From positions 1 through 62,131 of the forward strand of contig JABEVE010000017.1 of assembly GCA_013044035.1 (NCBI GenBank): DNA of 62,131 nt, read 5' to 3'. Made by a program: the position numbers and the translations under genes. The stretch's first letter is position 1, and every line of letters begins with the position of its first letter. Origin of the DNA: Burkholderiales bacterium. GTDB taxonomy: Bacteria; Pseudomonadota; Gammaproteobacteria; Burkholderiales; Burkholderiaceae_C. Positions 30,211 to 38,875 of the stretch are shown here, in pieces. The notes under the pieces are model-generated. The model did not search any database. It was given only the letters and a program-made list of their open reading frames with translations, and was not told the origin of the DNA.

Positions 30211-30855
30211 ATGCACCTCGTCGCCCGACTCACCCTGGCCACCGCGACAGCCTTGACGCTGATCGTCCCCACCTGGGCAGCACAGACCCAGGCCCCTCAG
30301 GCCTACGCCCGCCAGCACGCCAGCCCGGCGGGCAGCTACCAAGTCGACCCCGACCACTCCGGCTTGCAGTTCACCATCGGCCATGCCGGCATCGGGCTGT
30401 TCACCGGGGTGTTCAAGAAGGTCACCGGCAGCTACACCTTCGACCCGAAGAACCCCAAGGCCGACAAGGCTGACATCACGGTTCCGGTGGACGGCCTCGA
30501 CACCTTTTTCCCGATGCGTGACGACGACCTCAAGGGAGCCGCCTTTTTCGACGCCAAGGCCAACCCCGACATCCATTTCGTCAGCACCAAGTATGTGCCC
30601 CAAAACCAGGATCGCGGACTGCTCTATGGCGACATGACCCTGCGCGGCGTGACCAAGCCGGTGGTCTTTCATGTCCGGTTCGAAGGCGCTGGCAAGGTGC
30701 CCTATTTGCCCAAACCCTGGGGCGGCTACCTCACCGGTTTCGTTGCCACGGCCACCATCGATCGCATGGACTTCGGCATGAGCGCCTACCCCAGCGGCCT
30801 GAGCCACAAGGTGCAGGTGAGGGTGGAGATCGAAGGGGTGCAGACGTCATCCTGA
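30211..30855 (+). CDS. YceI-family periplasmic protein (second copy)
   Basis: The 214-residue protein has a signal peptide (cleavage near PTWAAQ) and a canonical YceI domain: YQVDPDHSGLQFTIGHAGIG, FFPMRDDDLKGAAFFDAKAN, and DMTLRGVTKPVVFHVRF. It lies 58 bp after the first copy. The two copies probably arose by old duplication and bind hydrophobic cofactors in the periplasm beside the b561 protein. Confidence 0.92.
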   Translation: MHLVARLTLATATALTLIVPTWAAQTQAPQAYARQHASPAGSYQVDPDHSGLQFTIGHAGIGLFTGVFKKVTGSYTFDPKNPKADKADITVPVDGLDTFFPMRDDDLKGAAFFDAKANPDIHFVSTKYVPQNQDRGLLYGDMTLRGVTKPVVFHVRFEGAGKVPYLPKPWGGYLTGFVATATIDRMDFGMSAYPSGLSHKVQVRVEIEGVQTSS

Positions 30856-30928
30856 TCCGCCCCGGACGCACCCTGGCGGCCATGCCGCTCGCCCGGCTGG
30901 GCTGCGGCAGGCTTGTGGCAGCTGATGC

Positions 30929-31366
30929 CTACTGTGCCGCGGCGGAGGCGCCCACTTCGGGTTGGGTGACGAGGCCGATGCGGTCGAGCCCTGCGCCCTG
31001 GGCGGCACCCATGACCTGCGCGACGTCGCCATAGGGTGCTGCAGCATCGGCGCGAATGCGCAGTTCGGTGTCGGCGCGAGCCTTGGCGGCGGTGGCGAAC
31101 CGGGCGGTGAGTGCGCCTAGCGTGGTGGGCTGATCGCCCAAGTACAGCCTGCCATCTTTCTGGATGGAGACCGACAGGCTCTTCGGGGCCTGCCGCGAAG
31201 CCGCCGTGTCCACCTTGGGCAGGTCGAGGGCGATATGGCCTGCCAGCAGCGGCGCGGTGATGATGAAAATCACCAGCAGCACCAGCATGACGTCGATGAG
31301 CGGCGTCATGTTGATGTCGCTCATCGGCGCATCGTCCACGCCGCGATCGAAACGGCCGAAGCTCAT
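30929..31366 (-). CDS. exbD: ExbD/TolR-family biopolymer transport protein
   Basis: The 145-residue protein has one N-terminal membrane helix carrying the conserved proton-coupling Asp (DINMTPLIDVMLVLLVIFII) and a periplasmic domain. With ExbB it forms a proton-driven motor that energises TonB-type or Tol transport. I start at 31366 (MSFGRFDRG). No tonB is nearby, so ExbD versus TolR cannot be settled; the neighbourhood with dapB and leuS is typical of the ExbD-type copy in Burkholderiales. Confidence 0.85.
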   Translation of the reverse strand: MSFGRFDRGVDDAPMSDINMTPLIDVMLVLLVIFIITAPLLAGHIALDLPKVDTAASRQAPKSLSVSIQKDGRLYLGDQPTTLGALTARFATAAKARADTELRIRADAAAPYGDVAQVMGAAQGAGLDRIGLVTQPEVGASAAAQ

Positions 31367-31451
31367 GGCCTGTTCTCCGGAGCTGCGCATCGCAGCGCCA
31401 GGCGTGAAGGTTCGCGCGAGTGCGGTTGCCGCTGGGCATCAGCGCCGCGCG

Positions 31452-32156
31452 TCATGCCGAGCCGTCAACATGACGCGGCGCCGCCCCGCCGCTGAGCAAG
31501 TGCTGCAGGTCGAGGGCATAGCCTTCGAGCTCGGCGTCCAGCGCGCGGGCGCGCTTGCCCAGGGCGTTGTAGGCCAGCACGGCGGGAATGGCCACGGCCA
31601 GGCCGGCGGCGGTCATGATGAGGGTTTCGCCCACCGGGCCGGCCACTTTGCCGATGCTGACCTGCTGCGTGGCGGCGATGGTGGTGAGCGCGTGGTAGAT
31701 GCCCCAAACGGTGCCAAACAGCCCGACGAAGGGCGCGGTGCTGCCGACGCTGGCCAGCAAGACATGGCCGGCGTGGAGCTGGTGGCTGGCGGCGTTGAGG
31801 GCGCTACGCAGTTCGCGGCGCACGCGGTCGGGGTGCGACTGCCAGCCGGGTGCCGGCGCGGCGTCGTCTCTTCCTGCGGGGTTCACCGAGGGATTGCACA
31901 GACGCGCGGCAACGTCGGCCAGTTGCACCGTGAGGCCCTGCGGATCGGCCGCGAGCGCGGCGGCGGCGGCGTCCTGCTGATGTGGCGCGGCCCAGAACGC
32001 CGCTATCGCGCGGGGCACACGGCGCGCCGCGGCGGCCAGCATGGCGAACTTCCACAAGATGACGAACCAGCTCGCCATCGACATCGCCAGCAACAACAAG
32101 GCCACGGTGCGAATCAGCGTGTCGCCTTCTTGCCAGAATGCTGCGAGACCACCCAT
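31452..32156 (-). CDS. exbB: MotA/TolQ/ExbB proton channel family protein
   Basis: The 234-residue protein has three membrane helices: TVALLLLAMSMASWFVILWK near the N-terminus, then GSTAPFVGLFGTVWGIYHAL and GLAVAIPAVLAYNAL. The last two form the conserved ExbB/TolQ pore region. The cytoplasmic loop between them is Ala-rich. The ATG at 32156 starts MGGLAAFWQEGD. It precedes exbD by 85 bp and follows dapB by 25 bp. Confidence 0.88.
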   Translation of the reverse strand: MGGLAAFWQEGDTLIRTVALLLLAMSMASWFVILWKFAMLAAAARRVPRAIAAFWAAPHQQDAAAAALAADPQGLTVQLADVAARLCNPSVNPAGRDDAAPAPGWQSHPDRVRRELRSALNAASHQLHAGHVLLASVGSTAPFVGLFGTVWGIYHALTTIAATQQVSIGKVAGPVGETLIMTAAGLAVAIPAVLAYNALGKRARALDAELEGYALDLQHLLSGGAAPRHVDGSA

Positions 32157-32181
32157 CGCGCCGTTCCCTGGGTTGGGTGAT

Positions 32182-33009
32182 TCAGCCGTCGAAGCCGAGC
32201 ACGGCCTGCATGTCATACAGGCCGCTGCTCTTGCCAGCCAGGAAACGCGCGGCGCGCAGGCTGCCGGCAGCGTAGGTGGCGCGGCTGCTGGACTTGTGGG
32301 TGATTTCAATGCGCTCGCCGGCACCGGCGAAGAGTACGGTGTGGTCGCCAACGATGTCGCCGCCGCGAATCACCGAGAAGCCGATGCTGCCCGGCTCTCG
32401 CTCGCCGGTCTGGCCGTGGCGCGCCCAGACGGCGTCGCGGTTCAGGTCGCGCCCGGCGGCCCGCGCCACGACCTCGCCCATGTTCAGCGCGGTGCCCGAA
32501 GGTGCGTCCACTTTGTGGCGGTGGTGCGCTTCGATGATTTCGATGTCGTAACCCTCAGCCAGCGCGCGCCCGGCCTGCTCCAGCAGCTTGAGCACGACGT
32601 TGACGCCAACGCTCATATTCGGCGCCATGACGATGGGCAGATGCGCCGACGCCGCGCGAATCCGCGCCAGCCCGACAGCATCGAACCCCGTTGTGCCGAT
32701 GACCATGGCCACGCGGTGTTGGAGACAAGCGTCCAGATGCGCGAGCGTGGCGTGCGGCCGGGTGAAGTCGATCAGCACCTGTGCACCTTGCAGGCCGACC
32801 GCGAGATCGGCGCTGACGCTCACGCCTGTCGACAGTCCCAGCGCGGCGCCGGCGTCCTGACCCAGGGCGGGCGAGTCGGCACGGTCGAGCGCGCCCACGA
32901 GCTGGCAATCCGGTGCGGCGGCGATGGCCTCGATCAGCGTGCGGCCCATGCGGCCGCTGCTGCCGGCGACGGCAATGCGGTGGCGGGTTGGAGCGGATTC
33001 TGCGGTCAT
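32182..33009 (-). CDS. dapB: 4-hydroxy-tetrahydrodipicolinate reductase
   Basis: DapB makes tetrahydrodipicolinate for lysine and peptidoglycan. The 275-residue protein has the nucleotide motif [12 protein letters not shown], the family stretch VIGTTGF, the active-site segment [19 protein letters not shown], and [16 protein letters not shown]. Gene order with bamE and fur is typical of the order. Confidence 0.96.
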   Translation of the reverse strand: MTAESAPTRHRIAVAGSSGRMGRTLIEAIAAAPDCQLVGALDRADSPALGQDAGAALGLSTGVSVSADLAVGLQGAQVLIDFTRPHATLAHLDACLQHRVAMVIGTTGFDAVGLARIRAASAHLPIVMAPNMSVGVNVVLKLLEQAGRALAEGYDIEIIEAHHRHKVDAPSGTALNMGEVVARAAGRDLNRDAVWARHGQTGEREPGSIGFSVIRGGDIVGDHTVLFAGAGERIEITHKSSSRATYAAGSLRAARFLAGKSSGLYDMQAVLGFDG

Positions 33010-33152
33010 GCTGGGGTCATGCGAAGCGTTTGCGGAAACGGTTGGAGTTGGGTGTCATTTGGAGACGAATCGCACGGGGTGTTCTGCACCTGCAGGGGTG
33101 GTTGCGCCGCGCCAGGCCGGCGCCATGCGCAAGGCGCGCCATACCCCATACC

Positions 33153-33827
33153 TTACTGTGCGCTGCTTGCTGCCGATGGCGGAGTTGCCGGGCTCGCCAG
33201 TGGCGCCGCCGAGGTTGGCGGCGCCAGGGCTTCGAGTTTGCTGATTTCCGTTGCAGGTGCGACCACCTGCAACGGACCTTGCGCACTGGACGCGGCCGTC
33301 ACGGGATGCCGCTGCGCCAGTTCTTTCTGCGCTGCGGCGATTTCAGCCTGCAACTGCGCCTCGGTCAGTGCCCTGGGATTGTCGCCGCTGGAACGCAGGG
33401 CGTTGATCTGAGCCACGAACTGGTTTTCCGATGGCAGCGGATCGCCATCGGCGCGGATCATCTTGCCCTCCTTGTCGAAAAACACGGTGTAGCGGCGCAC
33501 GATCGGAGCCTGATAACCCTGGCGCAGGCTGAACACATACTCCCAACGATCGGCATGGAAAATATCCTGCAACAGGGGGGTACCCAGAATGGCGCGCACC
33601 TCGTCCTTGCTCATGCCGGGCTTGAGCTCTTCGGCCATTTCCTTGGAGACGAAATTGCCCTGGATGACATCGATGCGGTAGGGCTTGAAGATCGAGGTGA
33701 GGTCGTGCTGCTGGGTGAGATTGCTGCAGGCCCCCAAACCGAAGACTGCTGGCAGGATCACGGCCAGACAGCCCAGACGCAGGGCAGACGAGGCGCGATG
33801 CGCAAGACGTGTACGCGGGACGTGCAT
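33153..33827 (-). CDS. bamE: Outer-membrane assembly lipoprotein BamE with extended C-terminus
   Basis: BamE is a small lipoprotein of the BAM complex that inserts outer-membrane proteins. The 224-residue protein has lipobox GLGAC, then the SmpA/OmlA domain: VIQGNFVSKEMAEELKPGMS, VRAILGTPLLQDIFHADRWE and YTVFFDKEGKMIRADGD. Typical BamE has 110-180 residues. The extra 60-80 residues form a Gln/Ala-rich helix and a Pro/Ala-rich tail. It is divergent from fur. Confidence 0.92.
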   Translation of the reverse strand: MHVPRTRLAHRASSALRLGCLAVILPAVFGLGACSNLTQQHDLTSIFKPYRIDVIQGNFVSKEMAEELKPGMSKDEVRAILGTPLLQDIFHADRWEYVFSLRQGYQAPIVRRYTVFFDKEGKMIRADGDPLPSENQFVAQINALRSSGDNPRALTEAQLQAEIAAAQKELAQRHPVTAASSAQGPLQVVAPATEISKLEALAPPTSAAPLASPATPPSAASSAQ

Positions 33828-33860
33828 CAGGGATTCGGCGGGTGGTTCCCGCCCGGAGGG

Positions 33861-33876
33861 TGAACTATGATGTTCA
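33861..33876. promoter_or_regulatory. Dyad enclosing a -10-like box in the bamE-fur gap
   Basis: TGAAC (33861-33865) and GTTCA (33872-33876) flank TATGAT, which matches the -10 consensus at 5 of 6 positions. Transcription toward fur would start near 33878, about 20 nt before its ATG. A bound regulator, possibly Fur itself, would block it, but the match to a classical Fur box is weak. Confidence 0.35.
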
Positions 33877-33897
33877 TTCTAAACACCCCTCATCGTC

Positions 33898-34371
33898 ATG
33901 CCGCCTTCCAACGCTCAAGGCCTGCGCAGCACGGGGCTGAAGGTCACCCAGCCCCGCTTGAAAATTCTGGAAATCTTCCAGAAAAGTGTCTTGCGCCACA
34001 TGACGGCTGAAGACGTCTACCGCGAATTGCTGAACGACAACTCGCGCGACATCGGCCTCGCCACGGTCTACCGTGTGTTGACCCAGTTCGAGCAGGCGGG
34101 CATTTTGTCGCGCACCCATTTCGAGTCGGGCAAGGCCATTTTCGAGATCAACGAAGGCAAGCACCACGACCATCTGCTGTGCCTGGATTGCGGTCGCGTG
34201 GAAGAGTTCGTCGACGCCGAGATCGAGCGGCGGCAAAAAAAAATCGCCACCGAACACGGCTTCGTGCTGCAAGAGCATTCCCTGGCGTTGTACGCCAGTT
34301 GCAAGCGTGAGCTTTGCCCGCATCGCCCAGCCGAGCCGCGGGTCTTCCCGGGCGAGCGAGACGGGCACTGA
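33898..34371 (+). CDS. fur: Ferric uptake regulator
   Basis: Fur represses iron-uptake genes when loaded with Fe2+. The 157-residue protein has the DNA-binding part ([15 protein letters not shown], then [20 protein letters not shown]), the [16 protein letters not shown] metal site, and a second Cys pair (CKRELC). A run of nine A (34235-34243) interrupts the otherwise GC-rich coding sequence. No Shine-Dalgarno is visible before the ATG. It is divergent from bamE and convergent with hprK. Confidence 0.95.
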   Translation: MPPSNAQGLRSTGLKVTQPRLKILEIFQKSVLRHMTAEDVYRELLNDNSRDIGLATVYRVLTQFEQAGILSRTHFESGKAIFEINEGKHHDHLLCLDCGRVEEFVDAEIERRQKKIATEHGFVLQEHSLALYASCKRELCPHRPAEPRVFPGERDGH

Positions 34372-34433
34372 ATTCCCGGCGCACGGCAGGCCGCAAGCTG
34401 TCGAACCCTGGTTCAGTCCGTCGACCGGACCCG

Positions 34434-35423
34434 TCAATCGTCGCTGTTTTCCAGCATGGCCACGCGCTGGCGATCCTGGAATTCCTTGAACGTGTCGATA
34501 CCACGCAACTGCAGAATGGTGTTGCGTACCGCGGCCTCCACCAGCACCGCGAGGTTGCGTCCGGCCTCGACCGGAATGAGCACCTTGCGGATGGCCACGC
34601 CCAGCACGTCCTGCCGCACATAGCCGGTGGGCAGGCGCTCGAAATCCTGATCCTGGGTATCGCGCCGCACCAGGTGCACGATCAGCCGCAGGCGCAGCTT
34701 GCGTCGCACCGCGGTCTCGCCAAAGATGGTCTTGATGTCCAGAATGCCGATTCCGCGCACCTCCAGCAGGTTCTGCAGCAGCTTGGGACAATGGCCTTCG
34801 ATGGCGGTTTGCGACACGCGCAGCAGCTCGACGCAATCGTCGGCCACGAGACCGTGGCCACGCGACACCAGTTCCAGCCCCAGTTCGCTCTTGCCCAGGC
34901 CGGATTCGCCGGTGATCAGCACGCCCAGGCCGAGGATGTCCATGAACACGCCGTGCAGCGTGGTGCGGTTGGCGAACAGTTTCGAAAGATAGGCACGCAG
35001 CACGTCAATGACGAAAGCTGCCGGTTCGGCGGTGGTGAAGAGCGGAATGCGAGCTTGCTCGCAGGCATCGATGAGTGTGTCGGGGGGCTTGGCGCCATCG
35101 GCCATCACCAGCGCCGGCGGCTCCAAACCGACCACGCGGCGGATGCGCCGGGCGCTGTCGGCCTCGTCGGCATGCACCAGGTAGTGCACCTCGCGCCAAC
35201 CGAGAATCTGGACACGATAAGGGTGGATGTAATTGAGATACCCGACCAGATCAGCGCCGGAACTGGCCCCCTCCACGGCGGCGTCGTCAAAACGGCGCTC
35301 GGGGTTGCTCTGCCCGGCCAGCCATTGCCATTTCAGCAACGGCGCGTTGGCCTCGAACAGGCTGTCAGCGGAAAGGGTTGCGGCTTTCAAGTGGCGACGG
35401 GAGAGAACCGGCACGGCGACCAC
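34434..35423 (-). CDS. hprK: HPr kinase/phosphorylase
   Basis: HprK phosphorylates HPr on serine and reverses it, linking carbon status to the nitrogen PTS. The 329-residue protein has the P-loop GESGLGKS (residues 172-179), [11 protein letters not shown], and the HprK signature [16 protein letters not shown]. The start is a GTG at 35423; the N-terminal 15 residues are less typical than the rest. It follows ptsN by 81 bp. Confidence 0.94.
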   Translation of the reverse strand: MVAVPVLSRRHLKAATLSADSLFEANAPLLKWQWLAGQSNPERRFDDAAVEGASSGADLVGYLNYIHPYRVQILGWREVHYLVHADEADSARRIRRVVGLEPPALVMADGAKPPDTLIDACEQARIPLFTTAEPAAFVIDVLRAYLSKLFANRTTLHGVFMDILGLGVLITGESGLGKSELGLELVSRGHGLVADDCVELLRVSQTAIEGHCPKLLQNLLEVRGIGILDIKTIFGETAVRRKLRLRLIVHLVRRDTQDQDFERLPTGYVRQDVLGVAIRKVLIPVEAGRNLAVLVEAAVRNTILQLRGIDTFKEFQDRQRVAMLENSDD

Positions 35424-35504
35424 GCATGCATGGCCCGCTCGATCCAGGTACCGGGAACTTGGGCTCTCGACGGGCGCGGCAGCGCAGCGCGCCAGCGGAT
35501 GCGT

Positions 35505-35975
35505 TCAGGCCGCATGCTGCAGTGTCGACCAGTCGTGAACCAGGCGATGCGCCTGGATGGCATCCGGCGCATCCAACAGGCGTTGGCGAAAGCCGTCGTC
35601 GGACAACATTTCGGCGATGGTGGAGAGGATTTCGAGGTGTTTGGCGGACGCCGCTTCGGGCACCAACAAGAACACCAGCAACTGCACCGGCAGGTTGTCA
35701 GGCGCCTCGAAAGGCACCGGGGTTGCGAGGCGCAGCAGCGCGGCACTCGGCTGCTTCAGGCCCTTGATGCGACCATGAGGAATGGCCACACTTTGACCCA
35801 GCCCGGTGGAGCCCAGACGTTCGCGTGCAAATAGGTTGTCGGTGACAACGGCACGGGCCAGCCCCAGGTTGTTCTCGAACAGCAGACCCGCGTGCTCGAA
35901 CGCGCGTTTCTTGCTGCTGGCCTCCACATTCATCTGAACATGCGCCAGCGGCAAAATCTGGGCCAGTTGATTCAT
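35505..35975 (-). CDS. ptsN: PTS IIA-like nitrogen-regulatory protein
   Basis: PtsN (EIIA-Ntr) receives phosphate from NPr on a histidine and regulates transport and sigma-54 related functions. The 156-residue protein has the site SVAIPHGRIKGL with His67 and the family core LVFLLVPEAASAKHLEILST. It lies between hpf and hprK. In most relatives this trio directly follows rpoN; here rpoN is about 15 kb away. Confidence 0.94.
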   Translation of the reverse strand: MNQLAQILPLAHVQMNVEASSKKRAFEHAGLLFENNLGLARAVVTDNLFARERLGSTGLGQSVAIPHGRIKGLKQPSAALLRLATPVPFEAPDNLPVQLLVFLLVPEAASAKHLEILSTIAEMLSDDGFRQRLLDAPDAIQAHRLVHDWSTLQHAA

Positions 35976-36130
35976 GGCATAGAGTTGGAATGCATAAAGT
36001 TGGCGAGTGTATCGGGATGTGCTGACAGCCTGTCAAGCCCGGGCCGAGCCTGAGGCTGACGCACGTCCGACGGAAGGTTTTGCCCCGCACGGCTTCCTTG
36101 CGAAAGCCCGGCGGCGACTCGGTTGTTCGT

Positions 36131-36463
36131 TCAGGAAGCCAGATGCTTGCTGGGCACGGCTTGGTGCGCGCGCATGCGATTTTTATGTTCCACCACCTGA
36201 CGATCGAGTTTGTCGACCAATTCATCGATGGCGGCGTACAGGTCCTGGTCCTGGCATTCGGCAAAGATGTTTTTGCCTTTGAGTTGCAGATTGCATTCAG
36301 CTTTCTGCCGGCGCTCCTTTTCCTTTTGTTTCTCCACAGAGAGCAACACGTTGACACTGATCAGCTGATCGAAATGTCGCACCACACGGTCGAGCTTGGC
36401 TTCGACGTAGCTGCGCAAGGCCGGTGTGACGTCCATGTGATGGCCGCTGATGGTCAGGTTCAT
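36131..36463 (-). CDS. hpf: Ribosome hibernation-promoting factor, short form
   Basis: HPF binds the 30S decoding region and promotes ribosome dimerisation in stationary phase. The 110-residue protein is the short type: [20 protein letters not shown], then [17 protein letters not shown] and [19 protein letters not shown]. The ATG at 36463 has an excellent ribosome binding site (GGAGGGA). It is the first gene of the hpf-ptsN-hprK group. Confidence 0.94.
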   Translation of the reverse strand: MNLTISGHHMDVTPALRSYVEAKLDRVVRHFDQLISVNVLLSVEKQKEKERRQKAECNLQLKGKNIFAECQDQDLYAAIDELVDKLDRQVVEHKNRMRAHQAVPSKHLAS

Positions 36464-36864
36464 AGATCCCTCCAGGTAGACGTTGAGCGAACGGTTGATC
36501 GCGAAACAAGGCCTGCTGGCAGGACGGCAAGGCCGATCGCTGGCCTGCCGTGCCCGCAACAGCGAGGCGATTGCAGTGTGCGCCCCCCGCCCGCCAAAAT
36601 CAAGATTGGATTGCATCACAGCGACCATGACAGCGCGCTTCATGCCTGAAATCCGCAGTCAACGCAGGCTTAAATGTCCTAACTGCATTGATTTGTGCCA
36701 GATCGCAGCAAAATTGTTCCTATCATTGTGGCTCCTGAATTCCCGGCACGAGGGCATGGGCCGGGCTCGGCGCCTCATTGCGGTGCAAGGAGCAGCGCCC
36801 TGTCGGCGTTGCGGACAATCACCTTGAGCACCGCACGGAATTGCCGCACCATGTGGCAACTGAG
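36464..36864. other. 401-bp intergenic region between hpf and the patatin gene
   Basis: The gap separates divergent genes and should hold promoters for both. It has a lower-GC core at about 36660-36735. I found no convincing sigma-70 pair. A TGGCAC/GC arrangement on the minus strand (36684-36700) resembles a sigma-54 site but its spacing is wrong by one base. No RNA gene or repeat is evident. Confidence 0.4.
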
Positions 36865-38085
36865 ATGTCCATGCGAGACGAACCGCCCCTGACTCCGCCC
36901 TGCGCCCGACCCTTGACGCTCGAGGGGGCGGCGCTGGTTCTGCCTGGCGGCGGAGCCCGCACCGCCTACCAGGCCGGCGTGCTGCAAGGGCTGGCCAGCA
37001 TCCTGCAGCAGCAGGGCTGGCCGGCGCAGCGCAATCCGTTTCCGGTGGTTTGCGGCACTTCGGCGGGTGCCATCAACGCGGCGCATTACGCCAGCGGTGT
37101 GGCCACCTGGGCCGAGACGCTGCATGCACTTCCCGGCATCTGGAACGGTCTGCATGCCGATCAGGTGTTTCACACCCAGCCACACCATTTGCTGCGCGGC
37201 GGGCTGCGCTGGCTGGGCTTGTTGTCGACGGGCTGGCTGGTGCGTCAGAGTCCGCGGGCCTTGCTGGACAACACGCCGCTGGCCGACACCCTGGGCCGCC
37301 ACATCCGGCTCGACCGTGTCGACGCCGCCGTGCAGAGCGGCGCGCTGCGGGCCCTGGCCATCACCGCATCGAGTTATTCCACCGGCCGGCACATCACCTT
37401 CTTCCAGGGCGCAGCGGATATGCCGGGTTGGCGCCGCCCGGGCATCTGGGGACTGGCGCAGACCATCTCCCTCGACCACTTGCTCGCCAGCAGCGCCCTG
37501 CCTTTCGTCTTTCCGGCGGTGAAGCTGTGGACTGGCGAGCAGGCCGAGTTCTGCGGCGATGGCGCCATGCGTCAACTCGCGCCCCTGGCCCCCGCGATTC
37601 GGCTGGGCGCGCGCTGCGCCCTGGCCATCGGCGTGAGCGAGCCGCGCGGCGCCACGGCCTGGATCGCCCCGGACGACCGCGACTACCCCTCCATCGCCCA
37701 GATTGCCGGGCATGTGCTGTCCACCGTGTTTCTCGACACCCTGCCGGCCGATGCGCAACTGGCCGAGCACATCAACACCGCCGTGCTCCGACTACCGCCA
37801 CAGGCGCGAACGCTGCAGCCGTTTCGCGAATTTCCGGTGCTGCTCATCACGCCGTCCGAATCCATCAACGCCATCGCCGCGCGACACTGGAAGCGTATGC
37901 CGCGCGGCATGCGCGTCCTCATGGGTGCCGTCGGCGCGGCCGAAGCCACAGGCGCGGCGCTCGCCAGCTATCTGCTGTTCGAACCCGGCTTCTGCACCGA
38001 GTTGACGCAACTGGGCGAGCGTGACGCGCTGGCGCAGGCCGACGTCATCCGACGCTTCATCGACATCCAGGCTCCGGCGCCCTGA
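36865..38085 (+). CDS. Patatin-like phospholipase
   Basis: The 406-residue protein has the full patatin set: oxyanion loop LPGGGARTAYQAGVLQGL, nucleophile elbow CGTSAGAIN, and the catalytic-dyad motif CGDGAMRQ. It should hydrolyse acyl esters of membrane lipids. No signal peptide is seen. Two ATGs (36865 and 36871) lie close together. It opens the accessory block between hpf and rpoN and is convergent with the ten-gene minus-strand cluster. Confidence 0.92.
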   Translation: MSMRDEPPLTPPCARPLTLEGAALVLPGGGARTAYQAGVLQGLASILQQQGWPAQRNPFPVVCGTSAGAINAAHYASGVATWAETLHALPGIWNGLHADQVFHTQPHHLLRGGLRWLGLLSTGWLVRQSPRALLDNTPLADTLGRHIRLDRVDAAVQSGALRALAITASSYSTGRHITFFQGAADMPGWRRPGIWGLAQTISLDHLLASSALPFVFPAVKLWTGEQAEFCGDGAMRQLAPLAPAIRLGARCALAIGVSEPRGATAWIAPDDRDYPSIAQIAGHVLSTVFLDTLPADAQLAEHINTAVLRLPPQARTLQPFREFPVLLITPSESINAIAARHWKRMPRGMRVLMGAVGAAEATGAALASYLLFEPGFCTELTQLGERDALAQADVIRRFIDIQAPAP

Positions 38086-38412
38086 GCCCTGAAGCACGAC
38101 GTTTTCGCCAGGCGGCGGCAACCAGCTCTGCCCATGCCGGAGGTCTTCACCCTGCCGAACCATCGCCTCGTGCAGCGCGCCATCGAGAATGCAGACGACC
38201 CCGCAGGGCTGGGCCCGGTGTGGGTCGATCCAGTCGACCCCGCGAGTCGAGAACCATCCTGCGTGGAGGAGGGTTTCGGCGACACCGCGCGCGCCTGCCG
38301 CACGGGCCTGTGCCGCCTGCCGCGCGTGTTCCGCCTGTGCCGCCTGCCGCGCCTGTTCCGCCTGTGCCGCGTGCGGCGCGTGTTCCGCCGGGCGTCGCAC
38401 GCGGGCAGTGGC
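38086..38412. other. 327-bp stretch without a recognised gene
   Basis: This lies between two convergent genes. Long frames exist on both strands, but their translations are low-complexity (Arg/Leu/Cys or Ala/Gln/His repeats) and match nothing I know. The main feature is the 27-bp tandem repeat at 38311-38391. I see no terminator with a T-run. Confidence 0.5.
38311..38391. repeat. Three 27-bp tandem repeats
   Basis: Units start at 38311, 38338 and 38365 (TGCCGCCTGCCGCGCGTGTT and onward). Units 1 and 2 differ at one base; unit 3 differs at about four. The 27-bp length keeps all reading frames open. This is a minisatellite-type array likely to vary between strains. Confidence 0.75.
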
Positions 38413-38871
38413 TCAAGGCGCCCGCAATCGCCTTTTCACCCCGCGCAGCAAGGCCCCCAGCAAGGGCAGGTGCTCGTAGAGTTCTTCCGCGGCGTCCCAG
38501 TAGTCCCGGTGCAGGGTCACGCGCCCGGCGGTGTCGAACTCCAACCGACTGGCGCCGTGGATGGTCCAGTCACGCCCGCGGCGCCCCTTGCTGCGGAAGT
38601 GAAAGTCCCAGATGACGAAACCTTGCGCTGCATCGCCCAAGGCCTGCAGCACGACGAAACGCGGAGCTTCCGTGGTGGCGAACATATGGGCGAAGATGCG
38701 CCGTACCGCGTCGAGCCCCTGCACCGTGTTGAACGGGTCTTTGAAACGCGCGCCGACTGCGTAGACGCTGCCGAGTGCGATGAGCGACTGGGGTGTCAAG
38801 GTTTCGAAATACGCGACGAAACGCGCCAGCGGAGTTTGGTCTTGCGTTGGCGCCAGGCGCGGCGGATCCAT
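38413..38871 (-). CDS. NTF2-like (SnoaL-type) protein
   Basis: The 152-residue protein has the cone-shaped NTF2/SnoaL fold pattern: YAVGARFKDPFNTVQGLDAV, FVIWDFHFRSKG, and HGASRLEFDTAGRVTLHRDY. Members act as small isomerases or binding proteins. It is the last gene of the minus-strand cluster, 4 bp after the SDR gene. In related clusters an NTF2-like protein travels with the same SDR, MFS and cyclopropane-synthase genes, so a role in lipid modification is likely. Confidence 0.82.
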   Translation of the reverse strand: MDPPRLAPTQDQTPLARFVAYFETLTPQSLIALGSVYAVGARFKDPFNTVQGLDAVRRIFAHMFATTEAPRFVVLQALGDAAQGFVIWDFHFRSKGRRGRDWTIHGASRLEFDTAGRVTLHRDYWDAAEELYEHLPLLGALLRGVKRRLRAP

Positions 38872-38875
38872 CGGC

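Noticed and set aside
36684-36700. Sigma-54 promoter-like TGGCAC...GC on the minus strand upstream of hpf
   Set aside because: The GG and GC elements are separated by 11 bases instead of the strict 10, and the -12 element reads AATGCA, not TTGCA.
36737-36752. Sequence resembling a cDNA-library EcoRI adaptor (GAATTC...GGCACGAG)
   Set aside because: It has two extra bases relative to the adaptor and sits in uninterrupted genomic context. Coincidence is more likely than contamination.
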